Source: Sandaracinus amylolyticus
Lineage (GTDB): Bacteria > Myxococcota_A > Polyangia > Polyangiales > Sandaracinaceae
Assembly (NCBI RefSeq): GCF_000737325.1
Contig: NZ_CP011125.1
Location: 496,001 to 560,000, forward strand
Direction: 5' to 3'
Length of the DNA: 64,000 bases
The stretch's first letter is position 1, and each line of letters starts with the position of its first letter. The position numbers and the translations under genes are program-made. Below the pieces are notes generated by a model. The model ran no database searches and was not told where the DNA came from. It was given only the letters and a program-made list of their open reading frames with translations. Shown piece by piece: positions 33,245 to 42,164 of this stretch.

Positions 33245-36013
33245 GTGAGCGAGCCTGCCGCCCGACTCATGGTTCCCATTCCTGCCGATCACAAGCGCCG
33301 TCGTGTCGGCGCGCTGCTCCTGACCGGGCTGCTCGCGGGCATGGCGCTCGCCGCGTTGGATCCGAGCATCGCGTACGCCGACGTGCGCACCGAAGCGCGC
33401 ACGATGTTCCGCCGCGGCATGGCGATGATCGCCGAGGGCAACATCGACGAGGGCGTCGCGCAGCTGCAGGAGGCGTACGACATCCTCCCGCACCCGAACG
33501 TCATCTACAACATCGCGCGCGCGTACGCCGAGGCGGGCCGCTACGCGGAGGCGGTCGAGTACTTCGAGCGCTACCTCGAGAGCGATCCCGCCGATCGCGA
33601 CGAGGTCGTGAGCTTCCTGACCGCGCTGCGCCAGCGCATCGACTCGCAGCAGCAGCGCGCGGTCGCCGCGGCGCAGCCATCACAGCCGACGACCGCCGAG
33701 CCGCAGCCGCAGGTCGAAGCACCGCTCGCGAGCGCCGAGGAGATCCAGGCGCTCGAGGACTCCGCGACGCAGATCGCCGCGCTCGCCGAGGCGACGCAGA
33801 GCGATGCGCTGCGCCAGCGCGCCGAGCGTCTCCGTTTGCTTGCCGAGACGCTCCGCTCGCGCCGCGATGCCGCGGACGTCGACGGCACCAACGAAGTGCC
33901 GGGCACGTCGCCCGGCGAAGAGCCGGGCGAGAGCGGCGGCTCGAGCACGACCCAGGGCAGCGGTCAGCTCGCCGAGGGCGAGACGCAGCCGGACGGCGAG
34001 GACTCGCTGCAGCTCGGGGCGCAGCGTCAGGGCGACACGTACGAAGAGTCGGTCGTCAGCTCGTCGCGTGCAGCGCAGTCGCCGCTCGATGCGCCCAACT
34101 CGACGACGACGATCACCGCGCAGGACATCCGCCTGTCGGGTCTGCAGTCGCCCGCGCTCGTGCTGCGTCGCGCGGCCGGCGTGTCGATCCAGCAGAGCAA
34201 CCCGGGTGATCCGCAGATCTCGATCCGCGGCCTCAACCAGCGTCTGTCGAACCGCACCATCGTGCTGATCGACGGCCGCTCGGTGTACCTCGACTTCCTG
34301 GGCGCGACGATCTTCGGGATGTTGCCGCTCAACATGGAGGACATCGAGCGCATCGAGGTCATCCGTGGTCCCGCGTCGGCCCTCTACGGCGCCGACGCCG
34401 TCACCGGCATCATCAACATCATCACGCGTCCGATCGGCGAAGGTCGCAGCTACGTCAGCGCGAACCTCGGCACCGGCGGACAGCTGATGGTGCGCAGCGG
34501 CGTGTACGCGCGCGCCGATCGCTTCCGCTTCCGCGTCGCCGGCGGCTATCAGCGCGAGGATCAGTTCGCGCGCGAGGTCTCGGACCAGCGCGTCGACATC
34601 CTTCCCTCGGGCCGCGATCCGAACCTCGGCTACGAGCGCCTCTCGTTCCAGGGCGACGTCAGCTACCGCTTCGACGGCGGCTACACGGCGCGCGCCGGCT
34701 CGGGCATCTCGACCGGCGAGTTCACCTTCCAGGGCGTCAGCCGCCTTCGCCAGCTGCGCCCGCAGAACGTCACGTTCGCGCAGACCTACGCGAGCTTCGA
34801 GACCCCGTGGGGCCTCTCGTCGCGCGTGTTCTGGAACCGCTTCAACACCGACGTGAACAACATCGGTCTGATCCCCGGCGGTCTCGACCTCATCCAGGAC
34901 CAGAGCGTGCGTCGCTCCGACGTCATCGACGCGGAGCTCGTGTTCTCGCAGACGTTCGATCTCCTCGGCATCGAGAACCAGTTCATCGGCGGCCTGGCCT
35001 ATCGCTTCAAGGAAGTCGACTGGGAGTGGCTGCGCGATCAGGTGCAGACGCAGCACCACGGCGCGCTCTTCCTCCAGGACACGCTGCGCTTCTCCGACGT
35101 GCTCCAGGTCGTCCTCTCGATCCGCGGCGACCTCCACCCGCTCGCCGGTCCGCAGGTCTCGCCGCGCGGCTCGATCGTCGTGCACCCGACGCCCGGCCAG
35201 TCGATCCGCCTGACCGGCGGCGCGGCGTTCCGCTCGCCCACGTTCGCCGAGTCGTACCTGCAGGTGCCGAACAACACGCCGCTGCGCGGCGTGATGGCGT
35301 TCGGTGTCGGCAACGAGCGGCTGAACCCGGAGCGCCTGATCTCGGTCGAGCTCGGTTACATGAACCAGATGACCGAGTACTTCGCCCTGGAGCTCAACGG
35401 TTATTACAACGTCGTGCTCGACCAGATCCTGCTGACTCGCAATCAGCAGTTCCGACTGGCCGACTTCCAGGGTGGCAATCCGCTCGCGCGTTATTTCCCC
35501 GAGCACCAGGCCTATCCGCTGTCCGCGCTCGAGTGGGCGAACGAGCCCGAGCAGTTCCAGCAGATCGGTGGCGAGATCGGTATCCGCGTCTTCCCGGTGC
35601 AGGGCCTCGACATCTACGCGAACTACGCGATCCACGAGACCAGTCCGTTCGTCGGTTACGACGGGGCGGCCGGTCCGCTCCACGACGACCAGCGCACGAG
35701 CGCGCACATGGTCAACGCGGGCATCCAGTACCGCTCGCCGTTCGGGCTCGATCTGTCGGTCGATTTCTCGTGGCAGAGCGACCAGTACTGGGTCGAGCAG
35801 GAGCTCGATCCCGAGCGCGGCGGCGTCGCGTTCCGCCGCTTCCACCTGCCCGCGTACGCGACGCTCAACGCGCGTGTCGGCTGGCGCTTCTTCGACGATC
35901 AGCTCGAGCTCGCGTTCGTCGGCACCAACCTGATCGACGACGGGCACCGCGAGCATCCGTTCGGTCAGCCCATCGACCGCCGCTTCCTCGGGTCCGTGAC
36001 CGTTCGCTTCTGA
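33245..36013 (+). CDS. TonB-dependent outer-membrane receptor with N-terminal TPR domain, about 922 aa
   Basis: The GTG at 33245 follows GGAGG by 7 nt and begins VSEPAARLMVPIPADHKRRR. A signal peptide ends SIAYA|D. Residues about 45-130 are TPR-like (RRGMAMIAEGNIDEGVAQLQ, NVIYNIARAYAEAGRYAEAV). After a Ser/Gly/Glu linker comes a TonB-box-like stretch (DTYEESVVSSS), the plug domain (ITAQDIRLSGLQSPALVLRR, IERIEVIRGPASALYGADA) and a beta-barrel ending in 'SVTVRF' with a terminal Phe. Such receptors import scarce ligands using TonB energy. The substrate is unknown. The periplasmic TPR in front of the plug is unusual and recurs in the next gene. Confidence 0.9.
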   Translation: MSEPAARLMVPIPADHKRRRVGALLLTGLLAGMALAALDPSIAYADVRTEARTMFRRGMAMIAEGNIDEGVAQLQEAYDILPHPNVIYNIARAYAEAGRYAEAVEYFERYLESDPADRDEVVSFLTALRQRIDSQQQRAVAAAQPSQPTTAEPQPQVEAPLASAEEIQALEDSATQIAALAEATQSDALRQRAERLRLLAETLRSRRDAADVDGTNEVPGTSPGEEPGESGGSSTTQGSGQLAEGETQPDGEDSLQLGAQRQGDTYEESVVSSSRAAQSPLDAPNSTTTITAQDIRLSGLQSPALVLRRAAGVSIQQSNPGDPQISIRGLNQRLSNRTIVLIDGRSVYLDFLGATIFGMLPLNMEDIERIEVIRGPASALYGADAVTGIINIITRPIGEGRSYVSANLGTGGQLMVRSGVYARADRFRFRVAGGYQREDQFAREVSDQRVDILPSGRDPNLGYERLSFQGDVSYRFDGGYTARAGSGISTGEFTFQGVSRLRQLRPQNVTFAQTYASFETPWGLSSRVFWNRFNTDVNNIGLIPGGLDLIQDQSVRRSDVIDAELVFSQTFDLLGIENQFIGGLAYRFKEVDWEWLRDQVQTQHHGALFLQDTLRFSDVLQVVLSIRGDLHPLAGPQVSPRGSIVVHPTPGQSIRLTGGAAFRSPTFAESYLQVPNNTPLRGVMAFGVGNERLNPERLISVELGYMNQMTEYFALELNGYYNVVLDQILLTRNQQFRLADFQGGNPLARYFPEHQAYPLSALEWANEPEQFQQIGGEIGIRVFPVQGLDIYANYAIHETSPFVGYDGAAGPLHDDQRTSAHMVNAGIQYRSPFGLDLSVDFSWQSDQYWVEQELDPERGGVAFRRFHLPAYATLNARVGWRFFDDQLELAFVGTNLIDDGHREHPFGQPIDRRFLGSVTVRF

Positions 36014-36028
36014 TCCGGCGTTTCGATC

Positions 36029-36058
36029 GCCCGCGCTCGGAGGGGAACGAGCGCGGGC
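36029..36058 (+). promoter_or_regulatory. strong hairpin between the two receptor genes
   Basis: A perfect 10-bp GC-rich stem (36029-36038 / 36049-36058) with a 10-nt loop containing ggagggg. It lies 15 nt after the first receptor's stop and 20 nt before the proposed start of the second. It may be an mRNA processing or attenuation stem, or a terminator lacking a T-tract. Confidence 0.55.
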
Positions 36059-36078
36059 CTCAACTCGGGCCTCTCACT

Positions 36079-38793
36079 TTGGCACTCGCACTCGGTCAAC
36101 GAATCCGCTGCTCCATGCTCGTCGCGACGGTGCTCACCGGTGCGTTGGGGATCGGCTCGGTCGCACGTGCAGACGTTCGAACCGAGGCGCGCACCCATTT
36201 CCGTCGCGGCATGGCGCTCATCGCGGAAGGTCGTGTCGACGAGGGCGTCGCGGCGCTGCAGGAGGCCTACGAGATCCTCCCGCACCCGAACGTGCTCTAC
36301 AACATCGCTCGCGCGTACGCGGAGAGCGCGCGCTACGACGAGGCGCGCGACTACTTCGAGCGATATCTCGAGACCGATCCGCCCGATCGCAGCGAAGTGC
36401 AGCAGTTCCTCGTCGCGATCGGAGATCGGCAGGCAGCGGTCGAAGCGCGCGAGCGCGCGCGACAGACGACGGAGCCCGGCGCGGCGTCGACGTCGGAGCC
36501 CTCGAGCGAGAGTCGGCCGCTCGCGACGAGCGAAGAGATCCAGGCGCTCGAGGACTCGGCGACGCAGATCGCGGCGCTCGCGGAAGCGACCCAGAGCGAG
36601 GCGCTGCGGCGGCGCGCGGATCAGCTGCGCGCGCTCGCGGTCGATCTGCGCGGTCGCATGGGCGAGGGCAGCGGCGCGCGCGTCGTGGTCGAGAGCGGCG
36701 GCGGTGGGAGCGCCGGCGGCGAGGCGATCGGGGGCGGTGGCGGCGCTCAGGACCCCGCGGTCGATCCCACGCTCGCCATCCGCGAGGCCGAGGCGGACGT
36801 GTACGAAGAGTCGGTCGTGTCGGCAGCGCGCTTCGCGCAGTCGCCGCTCGACGCGCCGGCGTCGACGACCGTCATCTCGCGGCAGGACATCCGTCTGAGC
36901 GGTCTCTACAACCTGCCCGAGGTGCTGCGCCGCGCGGCGGGCGTCGACGTGATGACGACGACGCCGGTCGACTCGAACCTCGGGATCCGCGGGTTCAATC
37001 AGCGCCTCTCGAATCGAGTGCTCGTGCTCGTCGACGGACGGTCGACGTACATCGACACGCTCGGTGCGACGCTCTGGATGACGCTGCCGGTCGGTCCTTC
37101 GGACGTCGAGCGCATCGAGATCATCCGCGGCCCGGCGTCGGCGCTCTACGGCGCGAATTCGTTCAGTGGCATCGTCAACGTCATCACGCGCCCGCCGGGC
37201 GAGCCCTCGACGGAGGCGATCGTCGGGGGCGGCAACGGCAACACGTTGTGGGGCCACGCGCAGACGTCGGGCCGCATCGAGCGGCTCGCGTATCGCATCG
37301 CGGCCGGGTACCTGACGACGCATCGATTCACGCGCGAGGTCGGCCCGGATCGCGTCGACTATTTCACGCCCGACGAGTACGGCGATCCCGCGGCCGCGAC
37401 CGCCGGCGGATTCGCGAACGCGAGCCTGCGATATCGGATCATCCCCGAGCTGCAGGTCAGTCTGCAGGGCGGTGTCGTCGATCGACTGCAGAACTTCCAG
37501 GGCACCGGCCCGCTGCGCGACTTCATCGCTCGCGGCCCGGTCGCGCACGTGCTCGGCAGCATCGAGACGCCCTACGGCTCGATTCGCGCGTTCTACACGC
37601 ACTTCGACGCGCAGGCGCAGCTCAGCTCGGTCCCGCGCGGCGGCGATCCGGTGCGCGGTGACTTCGTCTCGGGCACGTTCGACGTCGAGGCGGAGTTCGC
37701 GCAGGAGTTCGATCTGCTCGTGCACCACAACCTGCACGTCGGCGCGAGCTATCGACGCAAGACGGTCGCGTGGGACTACCTCGGTCAGGCGTACGAGCAG
37801 AACCACTACGCGCTGTTCATCCAGGACGCGATGCGGCTCACCGAGTGGCTCAGCCTCGTCGGCAGCTTCCGCACCGACTTCCATCCGCTACTGCCCGATC
37901 CGGTGTTCTCGCCGCGCGGCGCGCTGCTCGTGCATCCGTCCGAGCGCTCGACGATCCGTGCGTCGGTGGGCACCGCGTTCCGGACTCCGACGTTCCTCGA
38001 GTCGTATCTCGACCTCCGCAATCCCACTCCGATCCCCGGCGTGCACGTCATCGCACAGGGCTCCGAGATCGCGCGCGGCGGCGTGCTGCAGCCGGAGAAC
38101 ATCCTCTCGGCGGAGCTGGGCTACCGGAACGAGGAGTTCGAGTTCCTCGATTTCGAGATCAACGTCTACTACAACCGTGTGAGCAATCTGATCTCGCTCG
38201 CACAGGTCCAGCCGTTCCGGCTCGCCGATTATTCGGGTGGCGTCGATCAGGGTGATTTCCTGCAGAGCTACTCGCGCGGCACGGCGAGCTATCCGGTCGG
38301 CACGATCACCTTCCAGAACGAGCCGCCGATCTTCGACGTGGTCGGCGGCGAGGCGATGACGCGCATCTATCCCGTCACCGGCCTCGACATCTACGCGAAC
38401 TACGCGATCAACCAGACGTTCACGACCGTTCCTGCGACCGCGAGCGGCGTGTTCCGCGCCGACGAAGCGCGCACGAGCACGCATCACGTCAATGCGGGCA
38501 TCCAGTATCGCTCGGAGTTCGGTCTCGACATCAGCGTCGACTTCCACTTCGCGAGCGAGCAGCGCTGGCTCGAGCAGGTCTTCACCACCGAGGACGGGGG
38601 TGGTGTCGCGTACGGCGAATTCGATCTCCCGGCCTATTACCTGATCAACGCGCGCATCGGATATCGGATGCTCGACGACCATCTCGACATCGGGATCGTC
38701 GGATTCAACATCACCGACAACCGACACAGACAGCATCCCTTCGGTCAGGAGCTGTCGGCGCGCTTCATGCTCACCGTCGCCTACCGGATGTGA
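36079..38793 (+). CDS. second TonB-dependent receptor with N-terminal TPR domain, about 904 aa
   Basis: A paralogue of the gene before it: 'VRTEARTHFRRGMALIAEGR', 'HPNVLYNIARAYAESARYDE' and 'EEIQALEDSATQIAALAEAT' repeat almost word for word. The plug has 'QDIRLSGLYNLPEVLRR' and 'RIEIIRGPASALYGANSFSG'. The barrel ends 'FMLTVAYRM' (terminal Met after Arg, where Phe is usual). The TTG start at 36079 gives a signal peptide with a basic n-region (GQRIR), while an ATG at 36115 would leave none. The linker is Gly-rich. The pair probably arose by tandem duplication and now handles different ligands. Confidence 0.88.
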   Translation: MALALGQRIRCSMLVATVLTGALGIGSVARADVRTEARTHFRRGMALIAEGRVDEGVAALQEAYEILPHPNVLYNIARAYAESARYDEARDYFERYLETDPPDRSEVQQFLVAIGDRQAAVEARERARQTTEPGAASTSEPSSESRPLATSEEIQALEDSATQIAALAEATQSEALRRRADQLRALAVDLRGRMGEGSGARVVVESGGGGSAGGEAIGGGGGAQDPAVDPTLAIREAEADVYEESVVSAARFAQSPLDAPASTTVISRQDIRLSGLYNLPEVLRRAAGVDVMTTTPVDSNLGIRGFNQRLSNRVLVLVDGRSTYIDTLGATLWMTLPVGPSDVERIEIIRGPASALYGANSFSGIVNVITRPPGEPSTEAIVGGGNGNTLWGHAQTSGRIERLAYRIAAGYLTTHRFTREVGPDRVDYFTPDEYGDPAAATAGGFANASLRYRIIPELQVSLQGGVVDRLQNFQGTGPLRDFIARGPVAHVLGSIETPYGSIRAFYTHFDAQAQLSSVPRGGDPVRGDFVSGTFDVEAEFAQEFDLLVHHNLHVGASYRRKTVAWDYLGQAYEQNHYALFIQDAMRLTEWLSLVGSFRTDFHPLLPDPVFSPRGALLVHPSERSTIRASVGTAFRTPTFLESYLDLRNPTPIPGVHVIAQGSEIARGGVLQPENILSAELGYRNEEFEFLDFEINVYYNRVSNLISLAQVQPFRLADYSGGVDQGDFLQSYSRGTASYPVGTITFQNEPPIFDVVGGEAMTRIYPVTGLDIYANYAINQTFTTVPATASGVFRADEARTSTHHVNAGIQYRSEFGLDISVDFHFASEQRWLEQVFTTEDGGGVAYGEFDLPAYYLINARIGYRMLDDHLDIGIVGFNITDNRHRQHPFGQELSARFMLTVAYRM

Positions 38794-38813
38794 GAAGCGG
38801 AGGACACCAGCAC

Positions 38814-41021
38814 ATGCGCTCGATTCCCCACCTCGGAACGCTCTGCGTCGGAGTGCTCAGTGCCGGCCTCCTCGTCGGCGGCTGCGACGATCCGAACACC
38901 GACACGTCGCGGCGCAACGGCGGTGCCGGGCCGGATCCGACCGGCGTGATCGAGGGGACGGTCCTCTACGTCGGTCCGCGCCCCGACTGCGTGCGCGCGG
39001 GAGACGACGGCACCGGAGAGCCGACCGAGATCATCGGCAACGTGATCCTCACGCTCTTCGTGTTCGACAATCCGCCGCCGCCGACCGGCAGCGCGTCGAG
39101 CGCGACGAGTCTCCTGACGATCCCCGGCGAGACGATGTTCTCGCTGAACGACTGCATGCCGGTCGACGCGACGGCCGAGGATCGCCGGCCGATCATGCGC
39201 TCGGCCCCGTTCATCTGGCCCGAGCTCGCGCTCGGCCGCGGCGTCTGCGACGACCCGGATCCCGAGAACCCGAGCTGTCCGGGGACTGCCTATCAGATCC
39301 GCGGCTTCTTCGATTACGACGGCGACTTCAATCCGTTCTTCAGCGTGCGCAACCTGCCGACCGCGGGTGACGTCGCGGGCGGCGCGTTCATCAGCACGAC
39401 GGCGGTGCCGCCGCAGTTCCAGCGCATCGCGTTCGGGCACATCGACGAGAACCCGAACGGTCAGGTCGTCGAGGGCGTGGCGGTGACGCTCGGCGCTCCG
39501 GTCGCGACCGAGCGCCCGGTGTTCCAGGTCGCGGCTCAGACGCGCGCTCTCGACTCCCGCGATACGCTGCCCACGACCGAAGATCCGATCGTCCGTGAGG
39601 CGGAGTTGCTCGCGCTCACGAACATGCGCCTCGACTCGATCGTCGAAGCGACGCCCGGCGCGCGGCCCTCGTCGGCGTGGCAGAACGCGTTCACCGCGGC
39701 CGGCATCGATTCGAGGAGCTACTTCTTCGGCAGCCCGGCGTACGGCTTCTACGTCGCGCCGGTCGACGCGAACAACGACGGCATGCAGGACGCGCATCCG
39801 ATCCTCGGCACCGCGCGCATCAACTACTTCTTCCCGGTGCCGATCGTGCGCCGCGCGCGCACGCCCGCCGAGCAGCGCAGCGGTCTGCCCGACGTGCTGA
39901 TCGTCGGCTCGATCCCGCCGACGACGCAGAACGTGCTCACGACCGGTGGCTTCCCGGTCGAGGCGTTCAATCAGGTCCGCGCCGGCATTCCGCCGATCGC
40001 GGTCATGATCACGAACCCGCAGATGCCGAGCGAGTGCCGCGTGCCGATCATCGCGCCCGGCAACACGGCGGAGACGTACGAGCGCATCTGGGTCGATTGT
40101 CAGGAGCTGCCGAGCGGCAACTACGACATCAACCTGCTGAGCGGCCTCGCGGGCGCGCAGATCGTGAACGCGATCGAACAGTGCCTCAGCACGTGCACGC
40201 GTGATCCCGCGACGTGCGAGACGATCTGCAACATGACCGCGCCGCGTCGCACCGAGACCGGCAACACCCACTGCCGCGACAACCCCGCGGCAGTGACGGA
40301 TCCCATGGCGCCGCCGCGCATCTGTTCCGGCAGCGCGTCGGGTCAGGCGTGGTCGGTGCCGAACGAGCTCGGCTGCCCCGACTTCTCGTACCGCATCGGC
40401 GCGGTGAACCAGCTCGATCCCGTGCGCGCCGATGGCTCGCTGCCGCTGTGCGGCGAAGACGGCTCGGTGATGCTCCCCGAGCAGGGCCGCGCGGGCGCGT
40501 GGTCGATCGTCGACGTCGCGGACGACACCACGCCCGAGCAGGCCGCGTCGTTCGATCCCGGCCACGGCATCCCGGCGTGCGAGCGCGCGCGGCGTGTGGC
40601 GACCGGCGAGGAGTCGAGCCCGGTCGCGTACATGCCGGTGTCGAACCCGGCGTGCTGCCCGCCGACGCTCGACGTGTTCTGCGGTCTGCCGCTCTGCCCG
40701 CTGCGCAGCGCAGCGACGGACATCAACGGCGACGGCGCGGTCGACGAGGGCGATCTCATCGCGCCGGATCTCGACCTCGACATGACCGCGCCCGCTCCGT
40801 ACCCGTACCCCGAGGCCGTGGTGCCCGCGCAGGATCCCGCAGCGAGCCGCAGCACGCGCGAGATGCGCGTCCGCGGCACGGCCGCGGGCGACGGCGACTA
40901 CCACATCGACGAGGACGACCGCGTCGTCCCGCACTGCACGCCGTTCCTGATGCCGGCGGGTTGCTGCCAGATCGCGGAAGCGTGCGAGCAGGATCCCGAA
41001 GGCGACGCGTGCCCGCGCTGA
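38814..41021 (+). CDS. large lipoprotein of the receptor operon, 735 aa
   Basis: The ATG at 38814 follows GGAGG and gives a lipobox (AGLLVGGCDD). The mature protein is mostly beta and loop with no recognised domain. It has Asp-rich, EF-hand-like stretches (DYDGDFNPF, INGDGAVDEGDLI, DANNDGMQDA) suggesting calcium sites, and a Cys-rich block near residues 455-480 (EQCLSTCTRDPATCETIC). It follows the second receptor by 20 bp. By position it may be the surface partner of the two receptors, as SusD-type lipoproteins are for SusC, but it does not look like SusD. Confidence 0.68.
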   Translation: MRSIPHLGTLCVGVLSAGLLVGGCDDPNTDTSRRNGGAGPDPTGVIEGTVLYVGPRPDCVRAGDDGTGEPTEIIGNVILTLFVFDNPPPPTGSASSATSLLTIPGETMFSLNDCMPVDATAEDRRPIMRSAPFIWPELALGRGVCDDPDPENPSCPGTAYQIRGFFDYDGDFNPFFSVRNLPTAGDVAGGAFISTTAVPPQFQRIAFGHIDENPNGQVVEGVAVTLGAPVATERPVFQVAAQTRALDSRDTLPTTEDPIVREAELLALTNMRLDSIVEATPGARPSSAWQNAFTAAGIDSRSYFFGSPAYGFYVAPVDANNDGMQDAHPILGTARINYFFPVPIVRRARTPAEQRSGLPDVLIVGSIPPTTQNVLTTGGFPVEAFNQVRAGIPPIAVMITNPQMPSECRVPIIAPGNTAETYERIWVDCQELPSGNYDINLLSGLAGAQIVNAIEQCLSTCTRDPATCETICNMTAPRRTETGNTHCRDNPAAVTDPMAPPRICSGSASGQAWSVPNELGCPDFSYRIGAVNQLDPVRADGSLPLCGEDGSVMLPEQGRAGAWSIVDVADDTTPEQAASFDPGHGIPACERARRVATGEESSPVAYMPVSNPACCPPTLDVFCGLPLCPLRSAATDINGDGAVDEGDLIAPDLDLDMTAPAPYPYPEAVVPAQDPAASRSTREMRVRGTAAGDGDYHIDEDDRVVPHCTPFLMPAGCCQIAEACEQDPEGDACPR

Positions 41022-41068
41022 TCTCGCCCGCGAGTTGTGGGGTGTGACCCGCGGCGGTACTCTCCTCT

Positions 41069-41088
41069 GCGCCATCCGCGGATGGTGC
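41069..41088 (+). promoter_or_regulatory. near-perfect 20-bp palindrome abutting a Shine-Dalgarno sequence
   Basis: Eighteen of 20 positions are symmetric, centred on the pair between 41078 and 41079. It ends directly before aaaggag (41089-41095), which serves the ATG at 41102. It could be an operator, or an mRNA stem that controls access to the ribosome-binding site. Confidence 0.5.
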
Positions 41089-41101
41089 AAAGGAGACGGC
41101 C

Positions 41102-42130
41102 ATGTCACGCAACAACAGGATAGGTTTCGCCATCGTCGTTGGGCTCGCGCTCGCACTCGCAGCGTGCGGCTACTTCACGGGCTCGGTCGCGACATACCTG
41201 CCGCACACGGGTGTCTACGACTTCTCCCGGGTTGCGCTCCTCAGGTCGCCGGATGCGCAGCCCGACCAGGTCGTCCTCTTTCCGACTCCGTCGACCTGCA
41301 CGGTCATGAACGTCGATGGGAGCATGGGAACGGGACAGTGCCGCAGGCCGGGCACGACGGATCCGCAGCTCGGGTTCTCCCTCACCTCCGTCGCGCCCGG
41401 GCCGAACCGGGAGGTGTGGGCGCTGACGGATGGCGGCACGCGCGTCCGGCGTCTCACGTTCAACGCGCTCGGAACGCTGACAGCGATCACCACAGTGATC
41501 TCCTCGACGGGTTGGGCCAACGAGGACATCGCGGTCTCGGGCGACGGAGCGACGATCTATCTCGTCGGAGGCTCGTCGCTCACGGGCTACTCGTCGACTG
41601 GCGCGTGGCTCGGGAGCGTCCCGCTGCAGCGCGACGGCGCGATCTCGGCGGGCAGCCGACGGCGTGTCGCAGTCGATCGCACTCGGGACCGCGTGGTCGT
41701 GATCGAACGCGTCGTGCAGAGCGGGACGCACGCGTCGAAGATGCGCTTCAGCATGCACCACCCCGCGATCGCCGCGAACGGATACTCCGTTCTCCAGCCA
41801 TTCGGCTTCTTCGACGTCGACGTGGCCGGTGAGATCGTCGACTTCGACATCGACGCCGACAACCTCGTCCTCGAGCACAGCGTGGGGCTCGACCCGACGA
41901 CGCTCGAGGTCTTCTACTGGCCGGGCGGTGGGTTTGGCGCCACGCGCTACGGCACTCGGCAGGCCCATTGGTCGTCGTTCGGCAGGGCAGGCTCCCTGAG
42001 TGGCCGCGGCGTGATCGGCGAGATCGCGGCGTGCGGCGGAGCTGGAGGCGCGTACCTGTGGCGCGCTCGCACGAACGCCGGCTCGGGTGGGTACATGCTC
42101 GAGAGGCACACGATCTGCGCCGAGAATTGA
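41102..42130 (+). CDS. propeller-like lipoprotein, 342 aa
   Basis: The ATG at 41102 has an excellent ribosome-binding site (aaaggag). The signal ends in a lipobox (ALALAACGY). The mature part has beta-strand blocks with 'REVWALTDGGTRVRRLTFNA', 'EDIAVSGDGATIYLVGGSSL' and 'RRRVAVDRTRDRVVVIERVV', spaced like a beta-propeller (NHL or kelch type). No catalytic residues are seen. Codon use here is a little less GC-biased than in neighbours. It may still belong to the receptor transcript, 80 bp upstream. The family is not recognised. Confidence 0.65.
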   Translation: MSRNNRIGFAIVVGLALALAACGYFTGSVATYLPHTGVYDFSRVALLRSPDAQPDQVVLFPTPSTCTVMNVDGSMGTGQCRRPGTTDPQLGFSLTSVAPGPNREVWALTDGGTRVRRLTFNALGTLTAITTVISSTGWANEDIAVSGDGATIYLVGGSSLTGYSSTGAWLGSVPLQRDGAISAGSRRRVAVDRTRDRVVVIERVVQSGTHASKMRFSMHHPAIAANGYSVLQPFGFFDVDVAGEIVDFDIDADNLVLEHSVGLDPTTLEVFYWPGGGFGATRYGTRQAHWSSFGRAGSLSGRGVIGEIAACGGAGGAYLWRARTNAGSGGYMLERHTICAEN

Positions 42131-42142
42131 CCCCCGCGTCGA

Positions 42143-42164
42143 CGGCGCCCATCATCGGGCGCCG
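42143..42164 (+). promoter_or_regulatory. perfect hairpin touching the ribF start codon
   Basis: An 8-bp stem (cggcgccc / gggcgccg) with a 6-nt loop ends at the base before the ribF ATG, and starts 13 nt after the preceding stop. No Shine-Dalgarno sequence is left free between stem and start. It may be a terminator for the lipoprotein gene or a translation block for ribF. Confidence 0.55.

Noticed and set aside
42131-42164. FMN riboswitch upstream of ribF
   Set aside because: Only 34 bp separate ribF from the previous stop, and none of the conserved riboswitch core is present. There is only a simple hairpin.
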